Origin: Paracoccus lutimaris
GTDB taxonomy: Bacteria > Pseudomonadota > Alphaproteobacteria > Rhodobacterales > Rhodobacteraceae
Length of the DNA: 64,000 nt
Reading direction: 5' to 3'
Assembly: GCF_003337565.1 (NCBI RefSeq)
Contig: NZ_QPJL01000009.1
Coordinates: forward strand, 92,597-156,596
Shown: positions 53,726-63,684 of the stretch, one piece after another
Numbering within the stretch: position 1 is the first letter of the stretch
Layout of the letters: each line of letters begins with the position of its first letter
Translations under genes and position numbers: made by a program
Notes under the pieces: generated by a model
What the model was told of the DNA's origin: nothing
What the model saw: only the letters and a program-made list of their open reading frames with translations
Databases searched by the model: none

Positions 53726-55492
53726 ATGCGCCTTGCCCTTGCCCTGACCGCCAGCCTGATCGCGGCCCTGACTGCCGCCTTGCCTGCGGTGGCCGAGAAA
53801 CGCGCGGTGGTGATCGGCAATTCCGACTATCGCCACGCGCCGGATCTGGCCGGGGCCGATATGCGCCCGCTGGCCGAGGGGCTGGGCGCGGCGGGCTTTC
53901 GCACCGGCGACGGCACCGATCTGGATGCGGCGGGCCTTCGCACCTATCTGGGCACGCTGACCAATGCCGACCCGCAGCCGGGGGCGCGGATCGTGGTGCT
54001 GAACGGCCGTTTCCTGCACGATTCCGGCGAGACATGGTTTCTGGGCACCGAGGCGCAAGAGACTGGGCTGCTCAGCGCCGGGCTTCAGGGCGTGCCGCTG
54101 TCGCTGGTGATGCGGCTGATCTCGGACGGGCAACCGGGCGCGGTGCTGATGCTCGGGACGGATGGCCAGCAGATGCCGGCGCAGGCGGGGCTGGACAGCG
54201 GCGTCGGCCGGCTGGTGCCGCCGCAAGGCGTCGCTGTCATTACCGGCACGCCCGAGGCGATTGCCCGTGGCGCGGCCGAGCTGATGCGGGGCATGTCGGT
54301 GACGCGGGCGGTCGCGGTCGATCCGGCACTGCGGCTGGTCGCTGGCAGCCCGGGCGATCTGGTGGCGGTGCCGCGGAACACGACGCCCGCGACCGACGAT
54401 CCGCTGCGCGACGACCGCGATGCCTGGGCCGCGGCTGCGGCTGCGGACAGCGTCAGCGCCTATGACCGCTATCTTGAACGCCATCCGCGCGGCATCTATT
54501 CCGCCGCCGCGCGCGAACGTCTGGCCCGGCTGAAAGCCTCGCCCGATACCAGCGATTCCGACCGCGAGGCCTGGGCGGCTGCGGCGGCTGCGGATACGGT
54601 CCCGGCCTATATGGGCTATCTGGGACGCTTCCCCTCGGGGCAATATGCGGCGGCGGCAAGGGCGCGGCTCGAGGATGGGCGGATCTCACCCGCGCCGCCG
54701 CAGATCCGTCCGCAACTGCCGCCAGCCCCCCCCGGATCCGAGGTCGAACGCGACATGGCGCTCAACAGCACCGAACGCGCCATGCTTCAGCGCGAATTGT
54801 CGCGGCTTGGATATGGTGCGGGGGCGGCGGACGGGGTCTTTGGCCAGCGCACGCGCGCGGCCATCGCGGCATGGCAAAGGGCCAACAAGCAGCCGGTGAC
54901 CGGCTTTCTGACCCCGGCGCAGCGGCGCATCATCGGCCAGCAGGTTGCCCATCTCGATGGCGACAATGGCAGCCGCGACCGCGCCTATTGGCAGGAAACC
55001 GGCGCGCGCGGCGATGCCAGGGGTCTGCGCGCCTATCTGCGCCGCTATCCCAACGGATTGCAGGCCAAGACCGCGCGCCGGATGCTGGACGAGGTGACGG
55101 GCAGCGTGACGCCCGACCTGCCGCAGGGCGATCAGGCGACCTGGCGATGGGCGCGCCAGCAAGGTTCGGCCGCCGCCTATGAGACCTATCTGGAACGCTA
55201 TCCGCGTGGCCAATATGCGGGCGATGCGCGCGACCATCTGCAAACCATGCGCGCCACGACCGAGGCCGCCCGCCGCGAAGAGGCCAATCTGCGCCTCGAC
55301 ACCACGACCCGCCGCCTGGTCGAGGAACGCCTGCGCATCGCCGGCATGCGCCCCGGCGCGGTCGATGGCGAATTCAGCGACCAGACCCGCGCGGCGCTGC
55401 GCCGCTATCAGGGCGCGCGCAACCTGCGCGTCACCGGCTTTGTCACCCAGGAAACCGTCTCAAGCCTTCTGGCCGACGTGCTCCTGCGCTGA
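53726..55492 (+). CDS. Secreted pseudo-caspase with helical repeats and two peptidoglycan-binding domains
   Basis: A 588-residue exported protein (signal MRLALALTASLIAALTAALPAVA). Residues 25-220 follow a caspase/metacaspase (C14) layout: KRAVVIGNSDYRHAPDL, ADMRPLAEGLGAAGF and later VAVITGT. The expected catalytic SGHG is NGRF (93-96) and the expected DAC is LGTDG (143-147), so both His and Cys are missing. Four repeats of a W/Y-x-A..YLERxPxGxYAxxAR pattern lie around 228-270, 276-318, 416-456 and 468-508. Two PG_binding_1 domains (about 345-400 and 523-585, RTRAAIAAWQRA, QTRAALRRYQGA) interrupt and follow them. ATG 53726 is chosen for the signal peptide. Probable periplasmic/cell-wall protein. 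Confidence 0.84.
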   Translation: MRLALALTASLIAALTAALPAVAEKRAVVIGNSDYRHAPDLAGADMRPLAEGLGAAGFRTGDGTDLDAAGLRTYLGTLTNADPQPGARIVVLNGRFLHDSGETWFLGTEAQETGLLSAGLQGVPLSLVMRLISDGQPGAVLMLGTDGQQMPAQAGLDSGVGRLVPPQGVAVITGTPEAIARGAAELMRGMSVTRAVAVDPALRLVAGSPGDLVAVPRNTTPATDDPLRDDRDAWAAAAAADSVSAYDRYLERHPRGIYSAAARERLARLKASPDTSDSDREAWAAAAAADTVPAYMGYLGRFPSGQYAAAARARLEDGRISPAPPQIRPQLPPAPPGSEVERDMALNSTERAMLQRELSRLGYGAGAADGVFGQRTRAAIAAWQRANKQPVTGFLTPAQRRIIGQQVAHLDGDNGSRDRAYWQETGARGDARGLRAYLRRYPNGLQAKTARRMLDEVTGSVTPDLPQGDQATWRWARQQGSAAAYETYLERYPRGQYAGDARDHLQTMRATTEAARREEANLRLDTTTRRLVEERLRIAGMRPGAVDGEFSDQTRAALRRYQGARNLRVTGFVTQETVSSLLADVLLR

Positions 55493-55506
55493 CGCACCGG
55501 CGCATT

Positions 55507-55554
55507 CTTTCATGCGCAAATATCCACGGGGGCCCGGGGGCAGTCAGCCCCCGG
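55507..55554. repeat. Partial copy of the palindromic repeat with terminator-like hairpin
   Basis: CTTTCATGCGCAAATATCC resembles the right arm of the element at 49041-49065 (CTTTCATGGGGAAATATCC). It is followed by a hairpin CCGGGGGC-agtca-GCCCCCGG at 55534-55554. Lying just after the pseudo-caspase stop, it may end that transcript. Confidence 0.7.
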
Positions 55555-55594
55555 TGTCCTGATCCCGAAACTTCGCAGCCCTGAAAATGAAAAA

Positions 55595-55611
55595 CGCCCG
55601 CATTGCGGGCG
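55595..55611 (-). terminator. Rho-independent terminator of rpmJ
   Basis: On the minus strand, CGCCCGCAATGCGGGCG is followed by a T-rich tail (TTTTTCATTTT). It begins about 29 bases past the rpmJ stop. Confidence 0.85.
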
Positions 55612-55639
55612 CCTTCGGGTCATCTGACTTGCCGGTCTC

Positions 55640-55765
55640 TCAGCCCTGACGGGCCTTGAAGCGCGGGTTGGTCTTGTTGATGACATAGATGCGGCCTTTA
55701 CGGCGCACGATCTGGCAATCGCGGTGGCGGCTCTTGAGCGAGCGGAGCGAATTGCGAACCTTCAT
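55640..55765 (-). CDS. rpmJ: 50S ribosomal protein L36
   Basis: A 41-residue protein that reads [14 protein letters not shown] at the start and NPRFKARQG at the end. It carries one cysteine ([12 protein letters not shown]) instead of the four of zinc-binding L36, so it is the C-minus, longer type, which in some bacteria is the zinc-independent paralogue. AGGAGA lies upstream of the ATG. It has its own terminator and is separated from the tRNA gene. Confidence 0.95.
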   Translation of the reverse strand: MKVRNSLRSLKSRHRDCQIVRRKGRIYVINKTNPRFKARQG

Positions 55766-55815
55766 CGGTCTTCTCCTATCGCGGCGCATCGCAAGTCGCG
55801 CCTTGAAAACTAAAT

Positions 55816-55838
55816 GCCCCCGGTTTAGCCCCGGGGGC
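55816..55838 (-). terminator. Terminator downstream of tRNA-Val
   Basis: GCCCCCGG pairs with CCGGGGGC around a seven-base loop. On the minus strand it is followed by ATTTAGTTTT. It begins 9 bases beyond the CCA end of the tRNA. Confidence 0.85.
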
Positions 55839-55847
55839 GCGAATCAT

Positions 55848-55921
55848 GGTGGGCGGTACTGGGATCGAACCAGTGGCCACTACGATGTCAACGTAGTGCT
55901 CTACCGCTGAGCTAACCGCCC
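55848..55921 (-). tRNA. tRNA-Val (anticodon GAC)
   Basis: The minus strand folds as a complete cloverleaf. The acceptor stem is GGGCGGT/ACCGCCC, the D arm contains TAGCTCAG, the anticodon stem CTACG/CGTAG encloses loop TTGACAT (anticodon GAC), and the T arm is CTGG-TTCGATC-CCAG. CCA is encoded. The anticodon reads GUC/GUU valine codons. Confidence 0.95.
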
Positions 55922-56096
55922 ACTGCCTGGTGATTCGACCGGCAAATACCGCCCGATCCCCGTGGTCGGCGTGTCTATATCCACGTCTTCCGGGGGTTTC
56001 AAGCCTCATTCGACTTGGTTCCGGGCCGCGATGGTTTATAAATCAGTAAGCCCTATTTGCCATGTCGCGGGCCCCCCCGCCGCAGCGGAGCGCGCA

Positions 56097-56960
56097 ATGA
56101 CGCTGGAAGAGCAGACCTTCGATCTGATCCGGCCCCCCGAATGGAAGGGCGGGGTGATTTTTGCGTCCCCGCATTCCGGCCGGCACTATCCGGCGTGGTT
56201 TCTGGCCGAATCGCGGCTGGATCCGCTGCTTTTGCGCTCATCCGAAGACGCTTTCATGGACCGGCTGATCGCCTCGGCGCCCGATCATGGCGCGGCGCTT
56301 CTGACGGCGCGGGTGCCGCGCTGCGTGATCGACCTCAATCGCGGCCCCGAGGAAATCGACCCGCTGGTGGTCAGCTGCGCCCCGCCCGTGGCGCTCAGCC
56401 CGCGAATCATGGCCGGGCTGGGGGTGATTCCCCGCGTCGTCTCGCAGGGGCGGGCGATCTATGACGGCCCTATGTCGCAGACCGAGGCCGAGCGGCGCAT
56501 CGCCTGCTTCTGGCAGCCCTATCATCGCGCGCTGGCCGGCCTGATCGACGAGGCGGTGGCACGCTTTGGCGGCGCCATCCTGATCGACATGCATTCCATG
56601 CCGCGTGACGCGCTCGCGCATCTGCCGCGCCCGCGCCCGGATCTGGTCCTTGGGGATCGCAACGGCACCTCGGCCTCGCCCCGGATCACGGCGGGGGTGG
56701 CGGATGCCGTCATGGCCGAGGGATTCCGCCTGCGCCGCAACTCGCCCTTCTCCGGCGCCTATATCGCCGCAGCCTATGGCCGGCCGCGCGAAAATGTGCA
56801 TGTCGTGCAGCTGGAACTGGACCGCTCGCTTTACATGGACGAACGGCGGATCCGCGAGCGCCCGGATTTCGAGCAATTCGCCGGCCGGTTCGCGGGCGTT
56901 ATCGCCCGGCTGGCCCGGCTGCGCCCCGATCTGGGCGAGCGGGCGATTGCTGCGGAATGA
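56097..56960 (+). CDS. N-formylglutamate amidohydrolase family protein
   Basis: A 287-residue protein from ATG 56097 (upstream CGGAG). Family motifs include FASPHSGRHYP, RVPRCVIDLNRGPEEID, LIDMHSMP and VHVVQLELDRSLYM with metal-binding residues. HutG-type enzymes release glutamate from N-formylglutamate in histidine breakdown, but this gene is not in a hut cluster, so the true substrate may be another formyl or amide compound. It is upstream of the SPFH/NfeD pair. Confidence 0.88.
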   Translation: MTLEEQTFDLIRPPEWKGGVIFASPHSGRHYPAWFLAESRLDPLLLRSSEDAFMDRLIASAPDHGAALLTARVPRCVIDLNRGPEEIDPLVVSCAPPVALSPRIMAGLGVIPRVVSQGRAIYDGPMSQTEAERRIACFWQPYHRALAGLIDEAVARFGGAILIDMHSMPRDALAHLPRPRPDLVLGDRNGTSASPRITAGVADAVMAEGFRLRRNSPFSGAYIAAAYGRPRENVHVVQLELDRSLYMDERRIRERPDFEQFAGRFAGVIARLARLRPDLGERAIAAE

Positions 56961-56978
56961 GTGACGAAAGGAATTTGA

Positions 56979-57872
56979 ATGCCCCCTGAAATTTCCGAGC
57001 TGCTGGGCCAGAACATCGCGCTGATCGTTCTGGCGGTGGTGATCTTTCTTGCCGTTCGCAGCGCCGTCCGCATCGTGCCGCAATCGGAAAAATACGTGGT
57101 CGAACGCTTTGGCCGGCTGCGCGCCGTGCTGGGGCCGGGGATCAACTTCATCGTGCCCTTCCTCGACCGGGTGGCGCATAAGATCTCGGTGCTGGAACGG
57201 CAGCTGCCGACCTCGCGGCAGGATGCGATCACGGCCGACAACGTGCTGGTGCAGGTCGAAACCAGCGTATTCTATCGCATCATCGAGCCGGAAAAGACCG
57301 TTTACCGCATCCGCGACGTGGATGCGGCGATCGCCACCACCGTCGCGGGCATCGTGCGTTCGGAAATCGGCACGATGGAGCTGGATCAGGTCCAGTCGAA
57401 CCGCGCCCATCTGATCGAACGCATCCGCGAATCGTTGGCCAATGTCGTCGATGACTGGGGGATCGAGGTGACACGGGCGGAAATCCTTGACGTCAATCTG
57501 GACGAGGCCACCCGCGCCGCCATGCTGCAACAGCTGAACGCCGAACGCGCCCGCCGCGCCCAGGTCACCGAGGCCGAGGGCCGCAAGCGCGCGGTCGAGC
57601 TGGCCGCTGACGGCGATCTTTACGCCGCCGAACAGCAGGCCAAGGCCAAGCGCGTGCTGGCCGATGCCGAGGCCTATGCCACCAATGCCATCGCCGTGGC
57701 CATCCGCGACGGCGGCATCGAGGCGGCGCAATATCAGGTCGCCATGCGTCAGGTCGAGGTCCTGACCGAGGTCGGCAAGGGGCAGGGCAAGCAGACCATC
57801 GTGCTGCCCGCCTCGGCCATCGAGGCCTTTGGCGATGCCTTCAAGCTGTTTCGGGGCTTGAAGGCGGGATGA
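56979..57872 (+). CDS. SPFH/band-7 membrane scaffold protein (QmcA-like)
   Basis: A 297-residue protein with one N-terminal transmembrane helix (about 9-31), then a band-7 domain (IVPQSEKYVVERFGRLRAVLGPGINFIVPFLDRV) and a long Ala/Glu-rich coiled coil (about 175-245). QmcA/stomatin-type proteins form oligomeric membrane scaffolds and often pair with NfeD. The four-base overlap with the next gene supports this. Confidence 0.9.
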   Translation: MPPEISELLGQNIALIVLAVVIFLAVRSAVRIVPQSEKYVVERFGRLRAVLGPGINFIVPFLDRVAHKISVLERQLPTSRQDAITADNVLVQVETSVFYRIIEPEKTVYRIRDVDAAIATTVAGIVRSEIGTMELDQVQSNRAHLIERIRESLANVVDDWGIEVTRAEILDVNLDEATRAAMLQQLNAERARRAQVTEAEGRKRAVELAADGDLYAAEQQAKAKRVLADAEAYATNAIAVAIRDGGIEAAQYQVAMRQVEVLTEVGKGQGKQTIVLPASAIEAFGDAFKLFRGLKAG

Positions 57873-58132
57873 GCGGCTGGATATGGATCATCGCCGCGCT
57901 GGTTCTGGCGGCGCTGGAACTGGCGCTGCCCGGCTGGTTCTTCCTGGGCGCGGCCATCGCGGTCCTGCTGATGGGGTTGGCGCTGCTCTTGGGTCTGTGG
58001 ACCGGGGGCCTGCCGATGGCGCTGGTTGTCACCGCGATCCTGACCGGGCTGGCATGGCTGGTCCTGCGCCGCATCTTTGGCGCCAATCGCGGCGAGGTGA
58101 CGATCTGGGACCGCGACATCAACGACAACTAG
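57869..58132 (+). CDS. NfeD-like membrane protein (short, no protease domain)
   Basis: An 87-residue protein with two to three hydrophobic helices and no OB-fold beyond a short C-terminal tail (NRGEVTIWDRDINDN). Full NfeD proteins are larger and carry a soluble OB domain. The pairing with an SPFH protein is the usual arrangement. Function is thought to be membrane-domain organisation or quality control. Confidence 0.82.
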   Translation: MSGWIWIIAALVLAALELALPGWFFLGAAIAVLLMGLALLLGLWTGGLPMALVVTAILTGLAWLVLRRIFGANRGEVTIWDRDINDN

Positions 58133-58533
58133 GCTTTATCGGCGCCAAGCTGGTCCTGACCCATCGGGGCCGGCTGCTGACCTGTCTGCGCGACGATTAC
58201 GACTGGATCCCGTTTCCCGCCCATTGGGACCTGCCCGGCGGCGGCGCCGAACCCGGCGAAACGCCGGAGGATTGTGCGCTGCGCGAGCTGGCCGAGGAAT
58301 TTGGCCTGTCCCTTGCCCCCGGGCGCCTGACCGGCCACGTCTTTCCGGGCTGGCACGATCCGGCGCGGGCATCCTGGTTATTCGCGGGCCGGATCACGGC
58401 GGCGGAAATCGCCGCCATCCGTTTCGGCGATGAGGGGCAGGAATGGCGGATGATGCCGGTGGGCGAATTCATCGCCCATCCGCGTGCCGTGCCGCATTTC
58501 CGCGACCGGGTGCGGCAGGTGCTGACGGCCTAG
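58054..58533 (+). CDS. Nudix hydrolase, start uncertain
   Basis: The Nudix box (GGGAEPGETPEDCALRELAEEFG) is near the centre, with PAHWDLPGGG before it and SWLFAGR after it, so the enzyme type is clear. The natural family start is around base 58138, but there is no ATG, GTG or TTG there; only ATC and CTG codons exist. The only in-frame ATG is 58054, which overlaps nfeD by 79 bases and adds a poor-quality N-terminus. Initiation may use a rare codon or be coupled to nfeD. Nucleotide-sugar or dNTP-type substrates are possible; none can be named. Confidence 0.8.
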   Translation: MAGPAPHLWRQSRRGDDLGPRHQRQLGFIGAKLVLTHRGRLLTCLRDDYDWIPFPAHWDLPGGGAEPGETPEDCALRELAEEFGLSLAPGRLTGHVFPGWHDPARASWLFAGRITAAEIAAIRFGDEGQEWRMMPVGEFIAHPRAVPHFRDRVRQVLTA

Positions 58534-58539
58534 CGCCCT

Positions 58540-59232
58540 TTAGGCCCCGGCCAGTTCCGCCTGAATCGCCAGCGCGGCGGCGCGGGGGTCGGCGGCCTTC
58601 CAGATCGGGCGGCCGACGACGATATGGTCGGCGCCATTGGCGATGGCGGTGGCGGGGGTCTCGATCCGTTTCTGGTCGCCCGCATCGCTGCCTGCCGGGC
58701 GCACGCCGGGGGTGACGATCAGCCGGCCCTCGGCCTCGGGCAGGGCGCGGATCAGGCGCGCCTCGCGCGGGCTGGCGATGACGCCATCGGCCCCGGCCTC
58801 AAGCGCGCGGGCGGCGCGGGTGGTGACGATCTCGGTCACGTCGCCCGGCACGATCAGCCCGGCATCCAGATCGGCCCGGTCCAGCGAGGTCAGGATGGTC
58901 ACAGCAAGGATTTTCAGCCCCGAACCCGCCGCGCCCTGTTTGGCGGCGCGCACGACATGGGGGTCGCCATGCACGGTCAGGAAATCCAGATCATACTGGG
59001 CGATGCCCTTGACCGCCGCCTCGACCGTGGCGCCGATGTCAAAGAACTTCATGTCCAGAAAGATGCGCTTGCCGTGTTCCTGCTTCAGCTCATTGGCCAG
59101 CGCAAGGCCGCCGCCGGTCAGCATGCCAAGGCCGATCTTGTAAAAGCTGGCGGCGTCGCCGATCTTTTCGGCCAGTTCCAGCCCGGCCAGTGCGTTCGGC
59201 ACATCCAGCGCCACGATCAGACGGTCGTTCAT
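58540..59232 (-). CDS. pyrF: Orotidine 5'-phosphate decarboxylase PyrF
   Basis: A 230-residue TIM barrel from ATG 59232. RLIVALDVPNA, the catalytic FLDMKFFDIGAT segment (Asp-Lys-Asp), VHGDPHVV, VTILTSLD and VVGRPIWKAADP are present. It converts OMP to UMP, the last step of pyrimidine biosynthesis. It stands alone, convergent with the Nudix gene and divergent from clpB. Confidence 0.94.
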   Translation of the reverse strand: MNDRLIVALDVPNALAGLELAEKIGDAASFYKIGLGMLTGGGLALANELKQEHGKRIFLDMKFFDIGATVEAAVKGIAQYDLDFLTVHGDPHVVRAAKQGAAGSGLKILAVTILTSLDRADLDAGLIVPGDVTEIVTTRAARALEAGADGVIASPREARLIRALPEAEGRLIVTPGVRPAGSDAGDQKRIETPATAIANGADHIVVGRPIWKAADPRAAALAIQAELAGA

Positions 59233-59287
59233 TTTTCCACCTCTGGACCTGCGACAAACGGCGCGCTTATATGCAGGAACCGGGCGT

Positions 59288-59316
59288 CTTGAAACCCCGT
59301 TTCTTCCTGCCCATCT
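59288..59316 (+). promoter_or_regulatory. Sigma-32 (RpoH) heat-shock promoter of clpB
   Basis: CTTGAAA at 59288-59294 and CCCATCT at 59310-59316, separated by 15 bases, match the sigma-32 consensus CTTGAAA-N11-15-CCCATnT exactly or nearly so. It lies about 73 bases before the clpB ATG, consistent with the heat-shock role of ClpB. Confidence 0.85.
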
Positions 59317-59388
59317 GATACGCCGGACCCGAACCGGGCCGTGCCGATACGGGCGGTCCATTGCGGGGGCTGAGGAAAGGAATTTCAT

Positions 59389-62016
<2,628 letters not shown>

Positions 62017-62041
62017 GCCCGGTCAGAGCTGGGGGAAATTG

Positions 62042-62072
62042 ATCGGGGCGGGTGAAAAACACCCGCCCCGAT
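62042..62072 (+). terminator. Rho-independent terminator of clpB
   Basis: A 13-bp perfect stem (ATCGGGGCGGGTG / CACCCGCCCCGAT) with an AAAAA loop, followed by TTCGTT. It begins 26 bases after the clpB stop. Confidence 0.9.
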
Positions 62073-62161
62073 TTCGTTACACGGTTTGGAATCACAAGTA
62101 ATTTCATATGTCTGTAGCGCCGTTCATGGCATAGTTCCCGAATGCGAAGGGGGAAATGCAC

Positions 62162-63058
62162 ATGAAGCTGAACTGGTCCGATGTCACGCCCGAGGTGGAT
62201 TATCTGAGCCGCCGGAGCTTTATCGCCGCCGGCATGGCCGCGCTGGCGACGCCGGCACTGGGGCTCAGCGGGGCGCCTTCGGGGTTTTCGACGGATGAGG
62301 CACCCAATAGCTTCGAGGAAATCACCAATTACAACAATTTCTATGAGTTCGGGACCGGCAAGACCGACCCGGCCAATTATTCGGGCAGCCTGAAGACCTC
62401 GCCCTGGTCGGTGACGATTGACGGTCTGGTCGAGCGGCCCGGCAGCTACGGCGTCGAGGATCTGGCCCCCGAAAGCGCGCTTGAGGAACGCATCTATCGC
62501 CTGCGCTGCGTCGAAGCCTGGTCGATGGTGATTCCCTGGCTGGGCGTGCCGCTGGCCAGCATTCTGGCCAAGGCGGGCGTGCGGCCCGGCGCGAAATACG
62601 TGGCCTTCCGCACGCTTGAGGACCCCGAACAGATGCCCGGCCAGCACGCCCGCGTCATCGACTGGCCCTATCGCGAGGGGCTGCGGCTGGATGAGGCCAT
62701 GCATCCGCTGACCATCATGGCGACCGGACTTTACGGGCGGGTGCTGCCGAACCAGAACGGCGCGCCGATCCGGCTGGTGGTGCCGTGGAAATATGGCTTC
62801 AAGTCGATCAAGTCGATCGTCTCGATCACCCTGACCGACAGGCAGCCCGAAACCAGCTGGGAAATGCTGCAACCCAACGAATACGGCTTCTATGCCAATG
62901 TGAACCCGCAGGTGGACCATCCCCGCTGGAGCCAGGCGACCGAACGGCGGGTTGGCGCGGGCCTGCTGGCCGGACGGCAAGAGACGCTGATGTTCAATGG
63001 CTACGCCGATCAGGTGGCCGGACTTTATGCCGGCATGGATCTGGCGAAGCATTACTGA
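62162..63058 (+). CDS. msrP: Protein-methionine-sulfoxide reductase catalytic subunit MsrP
   Basis: A 298-residue molybdoenzyme of the sulfite oxidase family (formerly YedY). A Tat signal SRRSFIAAG lies at residues 16-24. C116 in LRCVEAWSM is the Mo-coordinating cysteine. It repairs oxidised Met in periplasmic proteins. ATG 62162 is preferred over 62156 because AAGGGGGA sits seven bases upstream of it. It overlaps msrQ by one base. Periplasmic quinoproteins and cytochromes in this window are likely clients. Confidence 0.94.
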   Translation: MKLNWSDVTPEVDYLSRRSFIAAGMAALATPALGLSGAPSGFSTDEAPNSFEEITNYNNFYEFGTGKTDPANYSGSLKTSPWSVTIDGLVERPGSYGVEDLAPESALEERIYRLRCVEAWSMVIPWLGVPLASILAKAGVRPGAKYVAFRTLEDPEQMPGQHARVIDWPYREGLRLDEAMHPLTIMATGLYGRVLPNQNGAPIRLVVPWKYGFKSIKSIVSITLTDRQPETSWEMLQPNEYGFYANVNPQVDHPRWSQATERRVGAGLLAGRQETLMFNGYADQVAGLYAGMDLAKHY

Positions 63059-63684
63059 TGGTGCAGGGGCTGAACCGCGCACTGCGCCGCCTGCCGGTCT
63101 GGGCGGTCTGGCTGGCGGGGATGATCCCGCTGGCGCTGCTGGTCTGGGATACGGTGCAGGGCCATCTGGGCGTCGATCCGGTGCGCGACATCGAACACCG
63201 TCTGGGCCGGACCGCGATCTATTTCCTGATTGCCACCCTGACGGTCACGCCGCTGTTGCGGCTGACGCGGCTGAACCTGATGCGGTTCCGGCAGGCGCTG
63301 GGGCTGATCTGCTTTACCTATCTGCTCTGCCATCTCGCGGCATGGATCGCCTTCGACATGGGCTTTCTATGGGCGCAGATCGTCAAGGACGTCATCAAGC
63401 GCCCCTATCTGATCTTTGGCATGATCGCCTTTCTGATGCTGCTGGCGCTGGCCGTGACCTCGAACCGCTGGTCGATCCGGCGGATGGGGGCGGGTTGGCG
63501 GCGTCTGCACCGGCTGATCTATCCGGCCGCGATTCTGGCGGCGGTGCATTGGCTTTGGGCGCTGAAGGTCTGGGAATCATGGCCGCTGATGATTCTGTCA
63601 GTGATTCTGACGCTTCTGGCCCTGCGTTTGCTGGGAAAAACCGGATTTCGGCGCCCGGCTGCGGGTCTGCCGGGGCGGGGTTGA
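63058..63684 (+). CDS. msrQ: Heme-binding membrane subunit MsrQ
   Basis: A 208-residue membrane protein with about five to six helices of the ferric-reductase-like family. His residues in FTYLLCHLAAW, WRRLHRLIY and AAVHWLWALK probably bind heme b. MsrQ passes electrons from the quinone pool or cytoplasmic flavin reductase to MsrP. The TGATG overlap ties it to msrP. Confidence 0.92.
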   Translation: MVQGLNRALRRLPVWAVWLAGMIPLALLVWDTVQGHLGVDPVRDIEHRLGRTAIYFLIATLTVTPLLRLTRLNLMRFRQALGLICFTYLLCHLAAWIAFDMGFLWAQIVKDVIKRPYLIFGMIAFLMLLALAVTSNRWSIRRMGAGWRRLHRLIYPAAILAAVHWLWALKVWESWPLMILSVILTLLALRLLGKTGFRRPAAGLPGRG

